Origin: Candidatus Poribacteria bacterium
Lineage (GTDB): Bacteria > Poribacteria > WGA-4E > UBA9662
Assembly (NCBI GenBank): GCA_030748495.1
Contig: JASMLX010000040.1
Span: forward strand, 1 to 48,198
Direction of reading: 5' to 3'
Length of the DNA stretch: 48,198 nt
The stretch's first letter is position 1; each line of letters starts with the position of its first letter. Made by a program: the position numbers and the translations under genes. A model generated the notes under the pieces. The model worked only from the letters and a program-made list of their open reading frames with translations, was not told the DNA's origin and did no database searches. This document shows, piece by piece, positions 18,082-27,018 of this stretch.

Positions 18082-18109
18082 ATCGGGCCAGCTAGAGAGT
18101 TGGCCCGAT
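18082..18109 (-). terminator. Hairpin directly after ppx/gppA
   Basis: A perfect 9-bp stem, ATCGGGCCA (18082-18090) with TGGCCCGAT (18101-18109) and a 10-nt loop, starts 1 nt after the stop codon of the Ppx gene. No long U-run follows on the minus strand, so it may stabilise the 3' end or act as a Rho-assisted terminator. Confidence 0.5.
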
Positions 18110-18110
18110 T

Positions 18111-19061
18111 CTATAAGAGATCTGGAAAAAGCTGATCCACAATCAAGCCGTTTCGGATGCCTTTAGTACTGACTGAGATCTGAGATGTCTCGAAGTGCTG
18201 CATCAGGTGACGTACAATTACCGCGCCACCAAGGATGACGTCGGCACGTTTCGGATCTAAACCGGGAATCCCTACACGATCATTAGTCGTGCAAGATTGG
18301 AAGAGTCGGATTTGATGTTCGATCTCGTCGAGCGAAAGCGTCTGACCGTGGATCTGATCTTGATCCAACTTTTGCAAAGCAACTTTGATCGAACCGAGAT
18401 TGACCATTGTCCCGCCGATGCCGACAAGGGAAGCATTTTCTAGTGGTGAGTAATCTGCGAAAACAGTTTCGAGATGTTTCGAAAACGCCTCAATTTCTGT
18501 TTGCTGCGGCGGATCATTTTTGAAAAACCGATCCGTTCCGTAAACCGCACCGATCGGTCGGCTGTTGTATTGAACTCCATTGCTGTGGTAGATTAATTCG
18601 GTACTACCGCCACCAATGTCGGTTACGACTAGGCCTTCACCAAGGTATGATCTGAAAATGTCATCACCACAAACAGCCAGATACGACAACTCAGCTTCAC
18701 GCCGACCGGAGATCACCTCGATATCGATATCACAAAGTTTTTCAACCAAATTTAGAACGTCATCAGAATTATCTGATCGGCGAAAAACGCTGGTTCCGAT
18801 TGCCCGAATCTGATCCGTCGGCACACCAAGTTGTTGTGCCTTATGAGAGAAAGATTTGATCGTCGCGGCCGTTCGATTAGCTGCGCTTTTCTTGATTCGA
18901 CGGGCCTGTTCAATTCCTTCGCCGAGGCGCGAGATCTCAGAGTCATCGTGGATCGTAACGCAACTTCCACTTTCTGGGTCCACTTCGCACACAAAAAGAA
19001 TTACCGAATTAGTGCCGACATCAATTGTTGCCCAGCGATTTGCAGCAACTTTTGATTTCAT
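18111..19061 (-). CDS. Ppx/GppA exopolyphosphatase-type phosphatase
   Basis: A 316-residue protein with the actin-like ASKHA fold of the Ppx/GppA family, which removes terminal phosphate from polyphosphate or pppGpp. Motifs are ATIDVGTNSVILFV (phosphate 1), VISGRREAELSYLAV, VVTDIGGGSTELIY (phosphate 2), and GIGGTMVNLGSI. The length matches short Ppx forms lacking the C-terminal HD-like domain. The start ATG 19061 is 3 nt after the Na/Pi gene stop, with GAGGAG overlapping that gene's last codons. The location next to a PPK2 and a phosphate transporter favours polyphosphate as substrate. Confidence 0.93.
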   Translation of the reverse strand: MKSKVAANRWATIDVGTNSVILFVCEVDPESGSCVTIHDDSEISRLGEGIEQARRIKKSAANRTAATIKSFSHKAQQLGVPTDQIRAIGTSVFRRSDNSDDVLNLVEKLCDIDIEVISGRREAELSYLAVCGDDIFRSYLGEGLVVTDIGGGSTELIYHSNGVQYNSRPIGAVYGTDRFFKNDPPQQTEIEAFSKHLETVFADYSPLENASLVGIGGTMVNLGSIKVALQKLDQDQIHGQTLSLDEIEHQIRLFQSCTTNDRVGIPGLDPKRADVILGGAVIVRHLMQHFETSQISVSTKGIRNGLIVDQLFPDLL

Positions 19062-19064
19062 AAA

Positions 19065-20942
19065 CTACTCCTCTAAAATAGTCGAAGCGATTGTTTGCGC
19101 AGAAGTGTTAATCTGCTCTAGATAGCTGAGGAAGTCGAGATGAAAGTGACTACTCTCGACCGATTCCTGAAACCCCTGGCTTAAGCGATTGTAATGCGTC
19201 CGTCGATAAATACTCCCAATCTCGTCTAATTCGGTCTGTGACGAGACAATATTTTTAGCGGCAGTTCGATCCTGGTCAGCAATTGCTTGAACTGCACGCC
19301 CATAGTTTTCGAGGATAAGGGCATGATAGCGAATTAACTCCTCACTCCCTTCTTCTGAAAATTCAATATTGCGACTTATTTTTTTCACGGAAATCGGAAC
19401 GAGATCTCGCGCTATTTGGGCACTGATATGTTCGATCACCTTCGTCAAATGCAACATCTGAAAGGCACGCTCAGATTGCTGTAAAGTGACATTCCCACCG
19501 GTGATAGTCGACAAAAACCTGGTGAGTTCGTATTCGATATAGTCGACGATTGCTCCCTGTTCGAGTATCTCTTCAGCCGATTCTTGATTGTTTTCGATGA
19601 ACGTTGGTAAAACCTTCTGCAACATTTCGCGGACGAGATCCCCCATTCGAACCAATTCTAATCTCGCTTGTTCGATCGCGATCGCCGGTGTCGACAGTAG
19701 ATCCTCTCTAATGAACTGCGTTTTTGGGTTCGGTTTCCCCGTCGCAATTTCTTCCGTTTCCGGGATTACTTTTACAACTAGTCGTGCAATCAGTCCTGCG
19801 AAGGGCAAAAAGACTATCGTGTTCACGATATTAAAGATGGTATGCGCATTGGCTATCTGGCGTGGGCACTCGGCCGCGAGTTTTTCGGTGCCTGAGAGAC
19901 CAGCCACGACGGGTGATATCCGTATCACCAGGTCGGCTAGAGGGCGAATGAAGGCTACCCAGAGCAATACACCGGCCACGTTGAAAAAAACGTGTACAAC
20001 AGCAGCGCGGACTGCCTCACGCGGTTTCCCGATCGATGCCAACATCGCCGTAACGCAAGTGCCAATATTTGCACCGAAGATCAGCGCAATACCGGCTGGA
20101 AGTGTTATGAACCCTTGACTCGCCATCACGATTACAATCCCTGTTGTTGCTGATGATGACTGCACAAGCCCGGTGAAAACAGCGGAGACCAGAATACCGA
20201 AGATCGGATTTTCCATCTGTTTCATCAAGTCGATAAATGGCTCATAACTTCTCAACGGTTTCATGGCATTGCTCATCACGCCCATTCCGAAAAAGATTAG
20301 GCCTAGTCCCATTATGATCTCGCCGTAATGTTTTCCCCGTTCGTTTTTAGACGCAAACATCATAGTGAAACCAATCGCGATCATCAGCAGCGCATATTTG
20401 GTGATTTTGAAAGCGACAATCTGAGCAGTGATCGTCGTACCGACATTTGCACCAAAGATCACGCCCACCCCTTGCGAAAGTGTCATCAGTTCAGCGCTAA
20501 TAAAACCGACAACTAGAACCGTCGTCACTGATGACGATTGGATCACCGCTGTCACGAATGCTCCTGTCAACGCACCGAAAAAGGGATTGGTTGTCAGTTT
20601 GGCCAAGAGCGTTTTCATCTGATCACCTGCCACTGCTTTGAGTGCATCGGACATCTGCTCCATACCGAACAGGAACAACGCTAATCCACCAAGCAATCCC
20701 ATCACCATAGCAAAAGCGTCCAACGAATCCGATGGCGAGTTACCGGAATCTGCGGCCATCGCTATCGAAGCCGAGAAAATGGGAAAAGCTGCAATCAGTA
20801 AGATTGCTAAACGAAATAGCATCTGATGTGAATCCGACCTGATCCAGCCAGCGTATCTCGGCACTAGTCGGCCTTCGGGGATATTACCAACTTTAGCTGG
20901 CTGGATCTTATGGATTGGTTTAGTCCTACTATCAATTTTCAA
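19065..20942 (-). CDS. Na/Pi cotransporter family protein with PhoU-like C-terminus
   Basis: A sodium-dependent phosphate transporter of the NptA/PF02690 type, 625 residues by the longest frame. The duplicated core motifs are GALTGAFVTAVIQSSSVTTV and VSAVFTGLVQSSSATTGIVI, both containing the QSSS signature. The last about 200 residues are helical with PhoU-like repeats (LEQGAIVDYIEYELTRFLS). The start is ambiguous. TTG 20942 has GGAGG at ideal 7-nt spacing. ATG 20822, 40 codons later, starts directly with a signal-like segment (MLFRLAILLIAAFPIFSAS), and the codons between contain a 12-bp inverted repeat. It lies between ppk2 and ppx. Confidence 0.93.
   Translation of the reverse strand: MKIDSRTKPIHKIQPAKVGNIPEGRLVPRYAGWIRSDSHQMLFRLAILLIAAFPIFSASIAMAADSGNSPSDSLDAFAMVMGLLGGLALFLFGMEQMSDALKAVAGDQMKTLLAKLTTNPFFGALTGAFVTAVIQSSSVTTVLVVGFISAELMTLSQGVGVIFGANVGTTITAQIVAFKITKYALLMIAIGFTMMFASKNERGKHYGEIIMGLGLIFFGMGVMSNAMKPLRSYEPFIDLMKQMENPIFGILVSAVFTGLVQSSSATTGIVIVMASQGFITLPAGIALIFGANIGTCVTAMLASIGKPREAVRAAVVHVFFNVAGVLLWVAFIRPLADLVIRISPVVAGLSGTEKLAAECPRQIANAHTIFNIVNTIVFLPFAGLIARLVVKVIPETEEIATGKPNPKTQFIREDLLSTPAIAIEQARLELVRMGDLVREMLQKVLPTFIENNQESAEEILEQGAIVDYIEYELTRFLSTITGGNVTLQQSERAFQMLHLTKVIEHISAQIARDLVPISVKKISRNIEFSEEGSEELIRYHALILENYGRAVQAIADQDRTAAKNIVSSQTELDEIGSIYRRTHYNRLSQGFQESVESSHFHLDFLSYLEQINTSAQTIASTILEE
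20841..20907 (-). promoter_or_regulatory. Candidate structured leader of the phosphate transporter gene
   Basis: GATCCAGCCAGC (20841-20852) and GCTGGCTGGATC (20896-20907) form a perfect 12-bp stem closing a 43-nt internal region. It lies 19 nt before ATG 20822 and within the 40-codon extension from TTG 20942. A CCGAC in the loop region and a GTCGG just beyond the stem could pair in an alternative fold. It could be a regulatory leader if ATG 20822 is the true start. No known riboswitch class was recognised. Confidence 0.4.
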
Positions 20943-20970
20943 GGTGCCACCTCCATGGATGAGTTTCAGC

Positions 20971-21024
20971 AGAGGGGTGGAAACCTAGATCTACCAACCT
21001 GTCAGCCTAGGTTTCCACCCCTCT
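20971..21024 (-). terminator. Perfect 18-bp hairpin between ppk2 and the Na/Pi gene
   Basis: AGAGGGGTGGAAACCTAG (20971-20988) is matched exactly by CTAGGTTTCCACCCCTCT (21007-21024) with an 18-nt loop. It begins 15 nt after the ppk2 stop on the minus strand and ends 28 nt before the TTG start of the next gene. No U-run follows, so it could be a terminator, a processing site or a stabilising element that separates expression of the two genes. Confidence 0.55.
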
Positions 21025-21039
21025 AATTACTGCATAAGA

Positions 21040-21855
21040 TCAGATGATGTCGTCGGCATTGATGCTTGCGATATCGACCGAAGGCTCTGGATATTTCATC
21101 TTCAGTTTTTTGAGGGTTTTAACAATCGTTTCTGCAATGATCAAGTCTCGGCATCTTTTATCGTTGGAGGGGATAATATGCCATGGTGCCCACTTGGTAT
21201 TGCAGTTGCTGAAGACACCTTCAAACGCCTCCTTGTAACTGTCCCAATGCGCTCTTTCTCTCAAGTCAGCCGGTGAAAACTTCCAGTGTTTGTCTGGATT
21301 TTCCAAGCGTTCTTTAAATCGTTTTTTCTGCTCTTTCTTTGAAATATGCAGGAAAAACTTAAGGATGGATATCTGGTTCTGAGATAGCATTTTCTCAAAC
21401 TCGTTGATCTGGTCGTATCTTTTTTTCCAGACCGATTCCGACACAAAATTATGCACTCGAGTCACCAAAACATCTTCGTAGTGAGAGCGGTTGAAAATGA
21501 CGATCTGTCCCTTCTGAGGAGCAGCTTTATGTGCTCTCCACAGGAAATCGTGAGCAGCCTCTTCGTCAGATGGAGCTTTAAAACGAACCACATCACAACC
21601 CTGGGGGTTGACCGCTCCCATAACATGCTTAATTGTTCCATCTTTGCCGCCGGCGTCCATCGCTTGTAGCACAATCAGGAGCGCGTGCTTACTTTCGGCA
21701 TAAAGCAACTCTTGCAATTCAATAATTTCGCTTGTAACTTTCGTCAACTTTTTCCTTATTTCACGCCGCCCCTCATCGTGGCCAGCCATGTAGTCGGGAT
21801 CGAAATCGCCGAGCTTAATCTTTTTGCCAAGAGGTAGTTTTATGGGTTGAGACAT
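21040..21855 (-). CDS. ppk2: Polyphosphate kinase 2 (PPK2 family)
   Basis: PPK2 enzymes transfer phosphate between polyphosphate and nucleotides, often making ATP or GTP from polyphosphate. The 271-residue single-domain protein shows Walker A LQAMDAGGKDGTIKHVM, the lid/Walker B region IVIFNRSHYEDVLVTRVHN, and the C-terminal YKEAFEGVFSNCNTKWAPWH and IIPSNDKRCRDLIIAETIV blocks. Length and motifs fit the short class I/III forms; whether AMP, ADP or GDP is preferred cannot be told. ATG 21855 has AAGGAG 10 nt upstream. It is first in a run with a phosphate transporter and an exopolyphosphatase. Confidence 0.95.
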   Translation of the reverse strand: MSQPIKLPLGKKIKLGDFDPDYMAGHDEGRREIRKKLTKVTSEIIELQELLYAESKHALLIVLQAMDAGGKDGTIKHVMGAVNPQGCDVVRFKAPSDEEAAHDFLWRAHKAAPQKGQIVIFNRSHYEDVLVTRVHNFVSESVWKKRYDQINEFEKMLSQNQISILKFFLHISKKEQKKRFKERLENPDKHWKFSPADLRERAHWDSYKEAFEGVFSNCNTKWAPWHIIPSNDKRCRDLIIAETIVKTLKKLKMKYPEPSVDIASINADDII

Positions 21856-22189
21856 TTGAGATTGACTCCTTATTAGTAGTCTATTTGTTAGGTAGATACG
21901 CTAGGTCAGTTGTGAGGATCAGTAGAACCTTCAGTTATCCTTGACGCTGTGAAAACCAACGCTCTTCAGGTTAGATTTTAGTGGTCTACTTTGGCCTTAA
22001 AATGTTACAAGACTGTTTGCCATGTTACAAAGTCGTGCCATTTATTGGTATTATAACCGAAATCGATATTATTTGGTAGGGAAGGCGGGGGGCGTTGACA
22101 TTCGCTTGGTGAGTGTAGAACAGCCGAACGAATTGGTACTGGGAAAAGCGGTTAATTTGCCCGTGTATAACGTCATATTACATTAGCAG

Positions 22190-22770
22190 ATTAGCCCCCG
22201 GATATTTTTATCAATTGATGCCTTTTTGGGTCGCAAAGCATCGGCGCACAATGCAGCCAGAGTGTTTATCATCAAACCCCAGCTACTTCGATGACCTGAA
22301 TGCTCAACCGGGCAAATATTTTTACGCTGCTCGTTAGCGGATTCTATCACACCAGGTTTATTTAATCATAATTTATCCCTGAGCGGCATTAATTTATTTG
22401 TCATGTTTTTCTTGACACCAGTAACCAATTGAACTCCCTGAGCCATCAAAGTTTGAAATAATTTACCTGACAATTGGCGTCTTAAATCGGCCACTGGATC
22501 TCGATCATCAGCATTTTCTGCCGTGATTTTAAGTGCCATAACCTCTCCCACATCATTGATCACTAAGTGAAATTTAAAGCCAAAAACCGGCCGATTGTTG
22601 ATCTGGCTTTGGTGGTAACTCCTCTAAAGACCCGATTCTGTCGCTCTGGTTTGATGTGACAGGTTTTTAGAATGGTTGAATCAACCAAATAAATTCCTGT
22701 TGCTTCTCCTGCGAGGGTAGGCAGGAAAAAATTCAACGGAAGCCAAGACAAACTTTAGGGGTTTCAAAAC
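22190..22770 (-). mobile_element. Decayed IS982-family transposase
   Basis: Two overlapping frames on the minus strand give pieces of an IS982 transposase: GIYLVDSTILKTCH and RVFRGVTTKARSTIGRF (about 22700-22590), then HLVINDVGEVMALKIT, NADDRDPVADLRRQLSGK and LVTGVKKNMTNKLMPLRDKL (22560-22366). After a stop the reading resumes with VIESANEQRKNICPVEHSG and ends RPKKASIDKN near 22195. The break near 22600 is a one-base frameshift just before TTTTTGGC. N-terminal and end sequences are missing or unrecognisable. Confidence 0.82.
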
Positions 22771-23437
22771 CGAGTCGGTTTGATGGCCGGAGGAGTTGGA
22801 TTTCAGTTCGGTACTATTAATTTCTACGTCAAAAACCGTAACCCGTAGTCACAATGATAAAAATGAGGAGAAGGTTCTGATCCAAAGAACTCCCGCGATG
22901 GCGGCTGGAATCGTACATCAGCCGGATTCAACGTTACAACTTATGCCGTTGCTTGTCCGGGGATAATCTCAGGACACCATCAAATAAAAAGAAGCGGATA
23001 ATGAAGGAATAATGAATTCCTACATTCCTAATCCTTTACTGTTTGATACTGTCTGAACTATGATTTCTATGATTGTTGCGATTAGAATCTAACTCTTACG
23101 TTCTAGTAAAACCTTATAAACCAATCGGGTGAATCACAACATACCAGATATCATCTGTCGTGGGAAGTATCTCCGACTATTCGAAATAAAGAGCCAATCG
23201 ACCTTCGGAAATACTGCCCTTCGCTTATCGTTACTGAATCTGTATTTCTGATGCTAAACCTCACCTACAAGATCTCGTCTAAAATTGCCGATCTTTATGT
23301 CGTGAACCGTATAGACCAAGGTGAAAAATAGATTCTTAGCTTGATAAGAAAGTGCGTCAAAAGCGAACAAAACAGCCGGTTACAAGTCTCAAATACAATA
23401 GCTAGTATAAAAAACAAATCGAAATACCCACAGTGAC
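22771..23437. other. Intergenic region upstream of the type II secretion operon
   Basis: About 0.67 kb with no convincing open frame. The promoter of gspE should lie here. The AT-rich segment 23396-23415 (TACAATAGC...TATAAAAA) could hold a -10 element, but no good -35 at proper spacing is visible. No RNA gene was recognised. The early part may hold further insertion-sequence debris. Confidence 0.4.
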
Positions 23438-23442
23438 GGAGG

Positions 23443-25080
23443 ATGCAGTTGCAACCGCTTGACTATCTTGACCATCTTAATCCGGAACAGGTTTCTCTGG
23501 ACAATATTGCACCTGACCAGGAAGTTGTCCAGAAAGTTCCGGCCAGTTTTGCCTATCGTAACAAGGTTTTCCCTATTAATTTAAAAGAGGGCATCCTGAC
23601 GGTGGCTATGTCTGACCCCCTCGATATCGTACTGGTCGATGAGATGCGATTGATTACAAGTTGCGAGATTAAAGCGGTTCAAGCCGAAGCAGAAGAGATC
23701 GAGGAGTCGATCGTCCGTTTCTACGGCAAAACCGCCAGCGCCATTCTGACCGAGGATATCCAGGGGCCTGTCGGTTCGGTTTCAACCGTTGAGCGGGAGA
23801 CCATCGACGACTTCGGCATCAGCGAACAGGACCTTGCCCAGGATCCGACAGTTGTTCATGCCGTCGAACAGACCATCATAGACGCAGTAAGAGTAGGTGC
23901 CAGTGACATCCACTTCGAACCCTTTGCGGGAGAGGTCAAGATCCGCTACCGGATTGATGGAGTTCTGGAGGAACAACCAACCCCGCCTGCTCGCTTGCAG
24001 TGGGCCATCACCTCAGTCGTCAAGATCATGGCCAACATGAATGTGGCCGAGAGACGACGTCCACAGGACGGAAAGATTGCTTTGCGTATCCGCAGTCTGG
24101 GCGATCGACAGATCGACCTACGGGTATCAACGGTTCCAACGGTTCACGGTGAGAGCGTGGTGCTGCGAATCCTAGACAAGCAATCCATCTCCTATGGCTT
24201 GGAAGAATTAGGATTATTAGAAGATAATCTGGATCAATTTCAACGATTTATAAAAAAACCCTACGGTATTATTTTAGCCACTGGTCCAACCGGACATGGA
24301 AAGACAACAACCCTTTACGCTTGCTTGGATCAGATTAATCAGCCCAGCATCAAAATTATTACTGTTGAAGATCCTGTCGAATATGAGTTGGAAGGTATTA
24401 ATCAAATCCCCGTCAACCCTGACATCGGTGTCACTTTCGCGGCCGGGTTGCGATCCATCTTGCGACAAGATCCAGATACAGTACTGGTAGGTGAAATCCG
24501 TGATCTAGAGACGGCTGAGATGGCAATTCACGCCTCACTGACCGGGCACCTAGTTTTCAGCACCCTGCATACTAACGATGCTCCTTCAGCCATCACTCGT
24601 CTGATTAACATGGACGTTGAGCCTTACCTAGTCGCCTCTACCCTAGAAGGCATCGTTGCCCAACGGTTGGCTCGTCGTGTTTGCCAATCTTGTTGTGAAT
24701 ACTATCAGCCAACGGAGCTAGAGATTCAAAGAATGACCCGATCTGAAGCGGAGCTGGAACACTACAGAGCCCTGGATTTCCAGATCCCTCGCGCGGTTGG
24801 ATGCAAAGAGTGTCGTAATAGAGGGTATAGAGGGAGGGTTGGAATCTTTGAGGTTTTACCCATCAGTGAAGAGATGCGAGATCTAACGCTGCAAAACCCG
24901 TCTGGCAGCCAACTCCGCCGCCTGGCACTAGAGCAAGACATGTTCAGTCTCCGCCAGGATGGATGGCGCAAAATTGTTGAAGGTCTGTCCACAGTGGAAG
25001 AGATCACCCGTCTAACACCAGAAGACGAAATTATAGTACAAACTTCTGAGGCGGTTGCACCCACCATGGTCGCTGAGTAG
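23443..25080 (+). CDS. gspE: Type II secretion ATPase GspE
   Basis: The cytoplasmic hexameric ATPase that powers pseudopilus assembly, 545 residues. In order it has an N-terminal MshEN-like domain (to about 150), the N2 domain with VGASDIHFEPF, Walker A ILATGPTGHGKTTTLYA (His where most members have Ser), the Asp box IITVEDPVEYELEGINQ, Walker B ILRQDPDTVLVGEIRD, the His box TGHLVFSTLHTNDA, and a CxxC-pair metal-binding insert (CQSC and CKEC). GGAGG (23438-23442) touches ATG 23443, too close for normal initiation; TTG 23449, in frame and 6 nt from GGAGG, may be the real start. It is first of ten consecutive gsp genes. Confidence 0.95.
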   Translation: MQLQPLDYLDHLNPEQVSLDNIAPDQEVVQKVPASFAYRNKVFPINLKEGILTVAMSDPLDIVLVDEMRLITSCEIKAVQAEAEEIEESIVRFYGKTASAILTEDIQGPVGSVSTVERETIDDFGISEQDLAQDPTVVHAVEQTIIDAVRVGASDIHFEPFAGEVKIRYRIDGVLEEQPTPPARLQWAITSVVKIMANMNVAERRRPQDGKIALRIRSLGDRQIDLRVSTVPTVHGESVVLRILDKQSISYGLEELGLLEDNLDQFQRFIKKPYGIILATGPTGHGKTTTLYACLDQINQPSIKIITVEDPVEYELEGINQIPVNPDIGVTFAAGLRSILRQDPDTVLVGEIRDLETAEMAIHASLTGHLVFSTLHTNDAPSAITRLINMDVEPYLVASTLEGIVAQRLARRVCQSCCEYYQPTELEIQRMTRSEAELEHYRALDFQIPRAVGCKECRNRGYRGRVGIFEVLPISEEMRDLTLQNPSGSQLRRLALEQDMFSLRQDGWRKIVEGLSTVEEITRLTPEDEIIVQTSEAVAPTMVAE

Positions 25081-25096
25081 GTGGGAGCCTAATACG

Positions 25097-26374
25097 ATGC
25101 CACGTTTTCAATATGAGGCCATAACAAATACAGGGGTAAGCGTTTCTAATACTGAGGAGGCCAACTCCCGAGCAGAGTTAATTACTCGGCTGAAAGTCCG
25201 AGGTTACTGGCCAACACTGATTGAACAATCAGAACTATCTCCAGGGGATTCAGTAAACGGTGCAACAGGTGAGGCTTTATCCGAGGGAACCACCGGTTTC
25301 TCTCTGCAGCCGATTCTGTCCCAATTTACACTCAGGGGAATAAAATCTAGGGAGGTAGAGTTCTTTACTTACCAAATGGCGACGCTGGTCAACGCACATA
25401 TCCCTTTGGTACGTTCGCTGGAGATCACGCTGAACCAGGTTAAGAATCCCCGATTACGAAGCATCATTGAGCAGATCAAATACGACGTGGAACACGGTTC
25501 GACTTTGGCTGACGCGTTAGCGCAACACCCAAAACAGTTTGCAGATCTATATACTAGTATGATCCGTGCGGGTGAGGCCAGCGGGGGCCTAGGTGAAGTA
25601 TTACAACGGCTAGCTGAGTTCGCCGAACGGCAACGGAACCTGACCAACGAAGTTGTCTCGGCTCTCTTTTACCCAATTATCCTGATGGGCATGAGTGTAT
25701 CAGCCGTAGCCTTATTGATGGTCTTAGTGGTACCCAAATTTACCGCTATGTTCGATGCAATGGGGGGCGAATTGCCCGGGGCAACACAACTGCTGATCGG
25801 CGTAGCCGACTTTACCAGCTCCTATTGGTGGGCAGTCTCGGGTGGAATAGTGATTGCGACTATCCTAGGTCGGCAATTCGCCCAAACGGATAGTGGAGAG
25901 GTATTCTTCGATCGGATCAAACTACGTCTGCCTATTTTTGGTCAGGTCTTTAGTACATTCGCCATTGTTCGCTTCACCCGTACTATGGCCACCCTGCTCG
26001 AAAATGGAGTGGTACTGCTACCGGCTTTAAGCGTAGCTAAAGATACCGTTGGCAACCGTGTCTATAAAGATACAATTGCTAAGGCAGAAGCGCAGATCGA
26101 GGCAGGATCGACTTTAGCCTATGAGCTAGAGCAAGATGGTTCATTTCCGGACCTGGTGATTCACATGGTAACCATCGGAGAGGAATCCGGGGCACCGGAA
26201 CAGATGCTGACCAAGTTGTCTGAATACTACGATGCCGAAGTCCGAAAGACACTGGAACGGATTACCGGGTCGTTAGGGCCATTGGTCATACTAGTTATGG
26301 GACTGATCATTGGGTTTATTGCAGTTGCTATGATGTTACCCATCTTTGACGCCAGTTCGATGATCGGTGGCTAA
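25097..26374 (+). CDS. gspF: Type II secretion inner-membrane protein GspF
   Basis: The polytopic platform protein of the secretion system, 425 residues from ATG 25097. It has the N-terminal PRFQYEAITNTGVSV domain, two T2SF repeats (the first around FFTYQMATLVNAHIPLVRSL, the second around FAIVRFTRTMATLLENGVVL), and three membrane segments, including AVALLMVLVVPKF and the C-terminal LVILVMGLIIGFIAVAMMLP. The frame is open from 25055 inside gspE, but GGGAG precedes ATG 25097 by about 10 nt and the family opening begins there. It is 16 nt downstream of gspE. Confidence 0.96.
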   Translation: MPRFQYEAITNTGVSVSNTEEANSRAELITRLKVRGYWPTLIEQSELSPGDSVNGATGEALSEGTTGFSLQPILSQFTLRGIKSREVEFFTYQMATLVNAHIPLVRSLEITLNQVKNPRLRSIIEQIKYDVEHGSTLADALAQHPKQFADLYTSMIRAGEASGGLGEVLQRLAEFAERQRNLTNEVVSALFYPIILMGMSVSAVALLMVLVVPKFTAMFDAMGGELPGATQLLIGVADFTSSYWWAVSGGIVIATILGRQFAQTDSGEVFFDRIKLRLPIFGQVFSTFAIVRFTRTMATLLENGVVLLPALSVAKDTVGNRVYKDTIAKAEAQIEAGSTLAYELEQDGSFPDLVIHMVTIGEESGAPEQMLTKLSEYYDAEVRKTLERITGSLGPLVILVMGLIIGFIAVAMMLPIFDASSMIGG

Positions 26375-26450
26375 ATTATACGTCACCGTAAGAATTAGGA
26401 ATCTAGGAATTCACCCTTTCCATAGGAAAGACATTTACCGACTCAAGTCA

Positions 26451-26466
26451 CCGACGGGTAAGTCGG
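26451..26466. repeat. CCGAC-N6-GTCGG palindrome (gspF-gspG gap)
   Basis: CCGAC GGGTAA GTCGG, in the gap between gspF and gspG, about 35 nt before the gspG start. It is one of six such inverted repeats in the gsp operon. Confidence 0.5.
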
Positions 26467-26500
26467 ACATCACAGATAAATCTAAGGAGGAAATAGTAAG

Positions 26501-26968
26501 ATGTTGGAAAAACTTTGGCAACGAATCACAGGACCGGATGATGATAACCAAGAAGGGGTAACGCTGATCGAGATTACGATTGTGATCGTAATCATTGGTT
26601 TACTGGCTAGCATTATTGGTCCTAGAGTTATCGGTAATGTTGATAAGGCAAAAGTATCCAAAGCCCAGTTAGAGATCAAGAATTTCTCTACTGCTCTGGA
26701 AAATTATGCTATCGATGTTGGCAGCTATCCCGTCACCGAGGAGGGATTGATTGCGCTCTGGCAATCCCCCGACAATGCTGCAAACTGGAGTGGTCCCTAT
26801 GTTACAGATCCGGTGTTTAATGACCCCTGGAACAACCCTTATATTTTTACCTCTCCCGGCCAACACTACGGCTACGATTTCGACCTGACCTCCTATGGTA
26901 AAGATGGTGCGGAGGGTGGTGAATCGTTCAACGCCGACATTACAAACTGGACAGAAAGCGAAAACTAG
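26501..26968 (+). CDS. gspG: Major pseudopilin GspG
   Basis: The major subunit of the periplasmic pseudopilus, 155 residues. The prepilin cleavage region is NQEG-VTLIEITIVIVIIGL, with Glu at +5 but Val rather than the usual Phe or Met at +1. The globular part carries the GspG signature YPVTEEGLIALWQSP, GPYV and DPWNNPYIF, with a C-terminal Asp-rich calcium-site region (YGKDGAEGGE). ATG 26501 has AAGGAGG 10 nt upstream. The leader peptide is about 19 residues. It must be processed by a prepilin peptidase that is not in this window. Confidence 0.96.
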   Translation: MLEKLWQRITGPDDDNQEGVTLIEITIVIVIIGLLASIIGPRVIGNVDKAKVSKAQLEIKNFSTALENYAIDVGSYPVTEEGLIALWQSPDNAANWSGPYVTDPVFNDPWNNPYIFTSPGQHYGYDFDLTSYGKDGAEGGESFNADITNWTESEN

Positions 26969-27018
26969 GGCTTCAGCAAAGCTCCGGTTTCTTCGATAGT
27001 CGATAGGGTGATCTACCG

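Noticed and set aside
19588..20118. 176-residue plus-strand open frame
   Set aside because: Antisense to the Na/Pi cotransporter, whose QSSS motifs are unmistakable.
22094..22125. TTGACA at 22094 as a promoter
   Set aside because: No acceptable -10 element at 16-18 nt and no gene immediately downstream.
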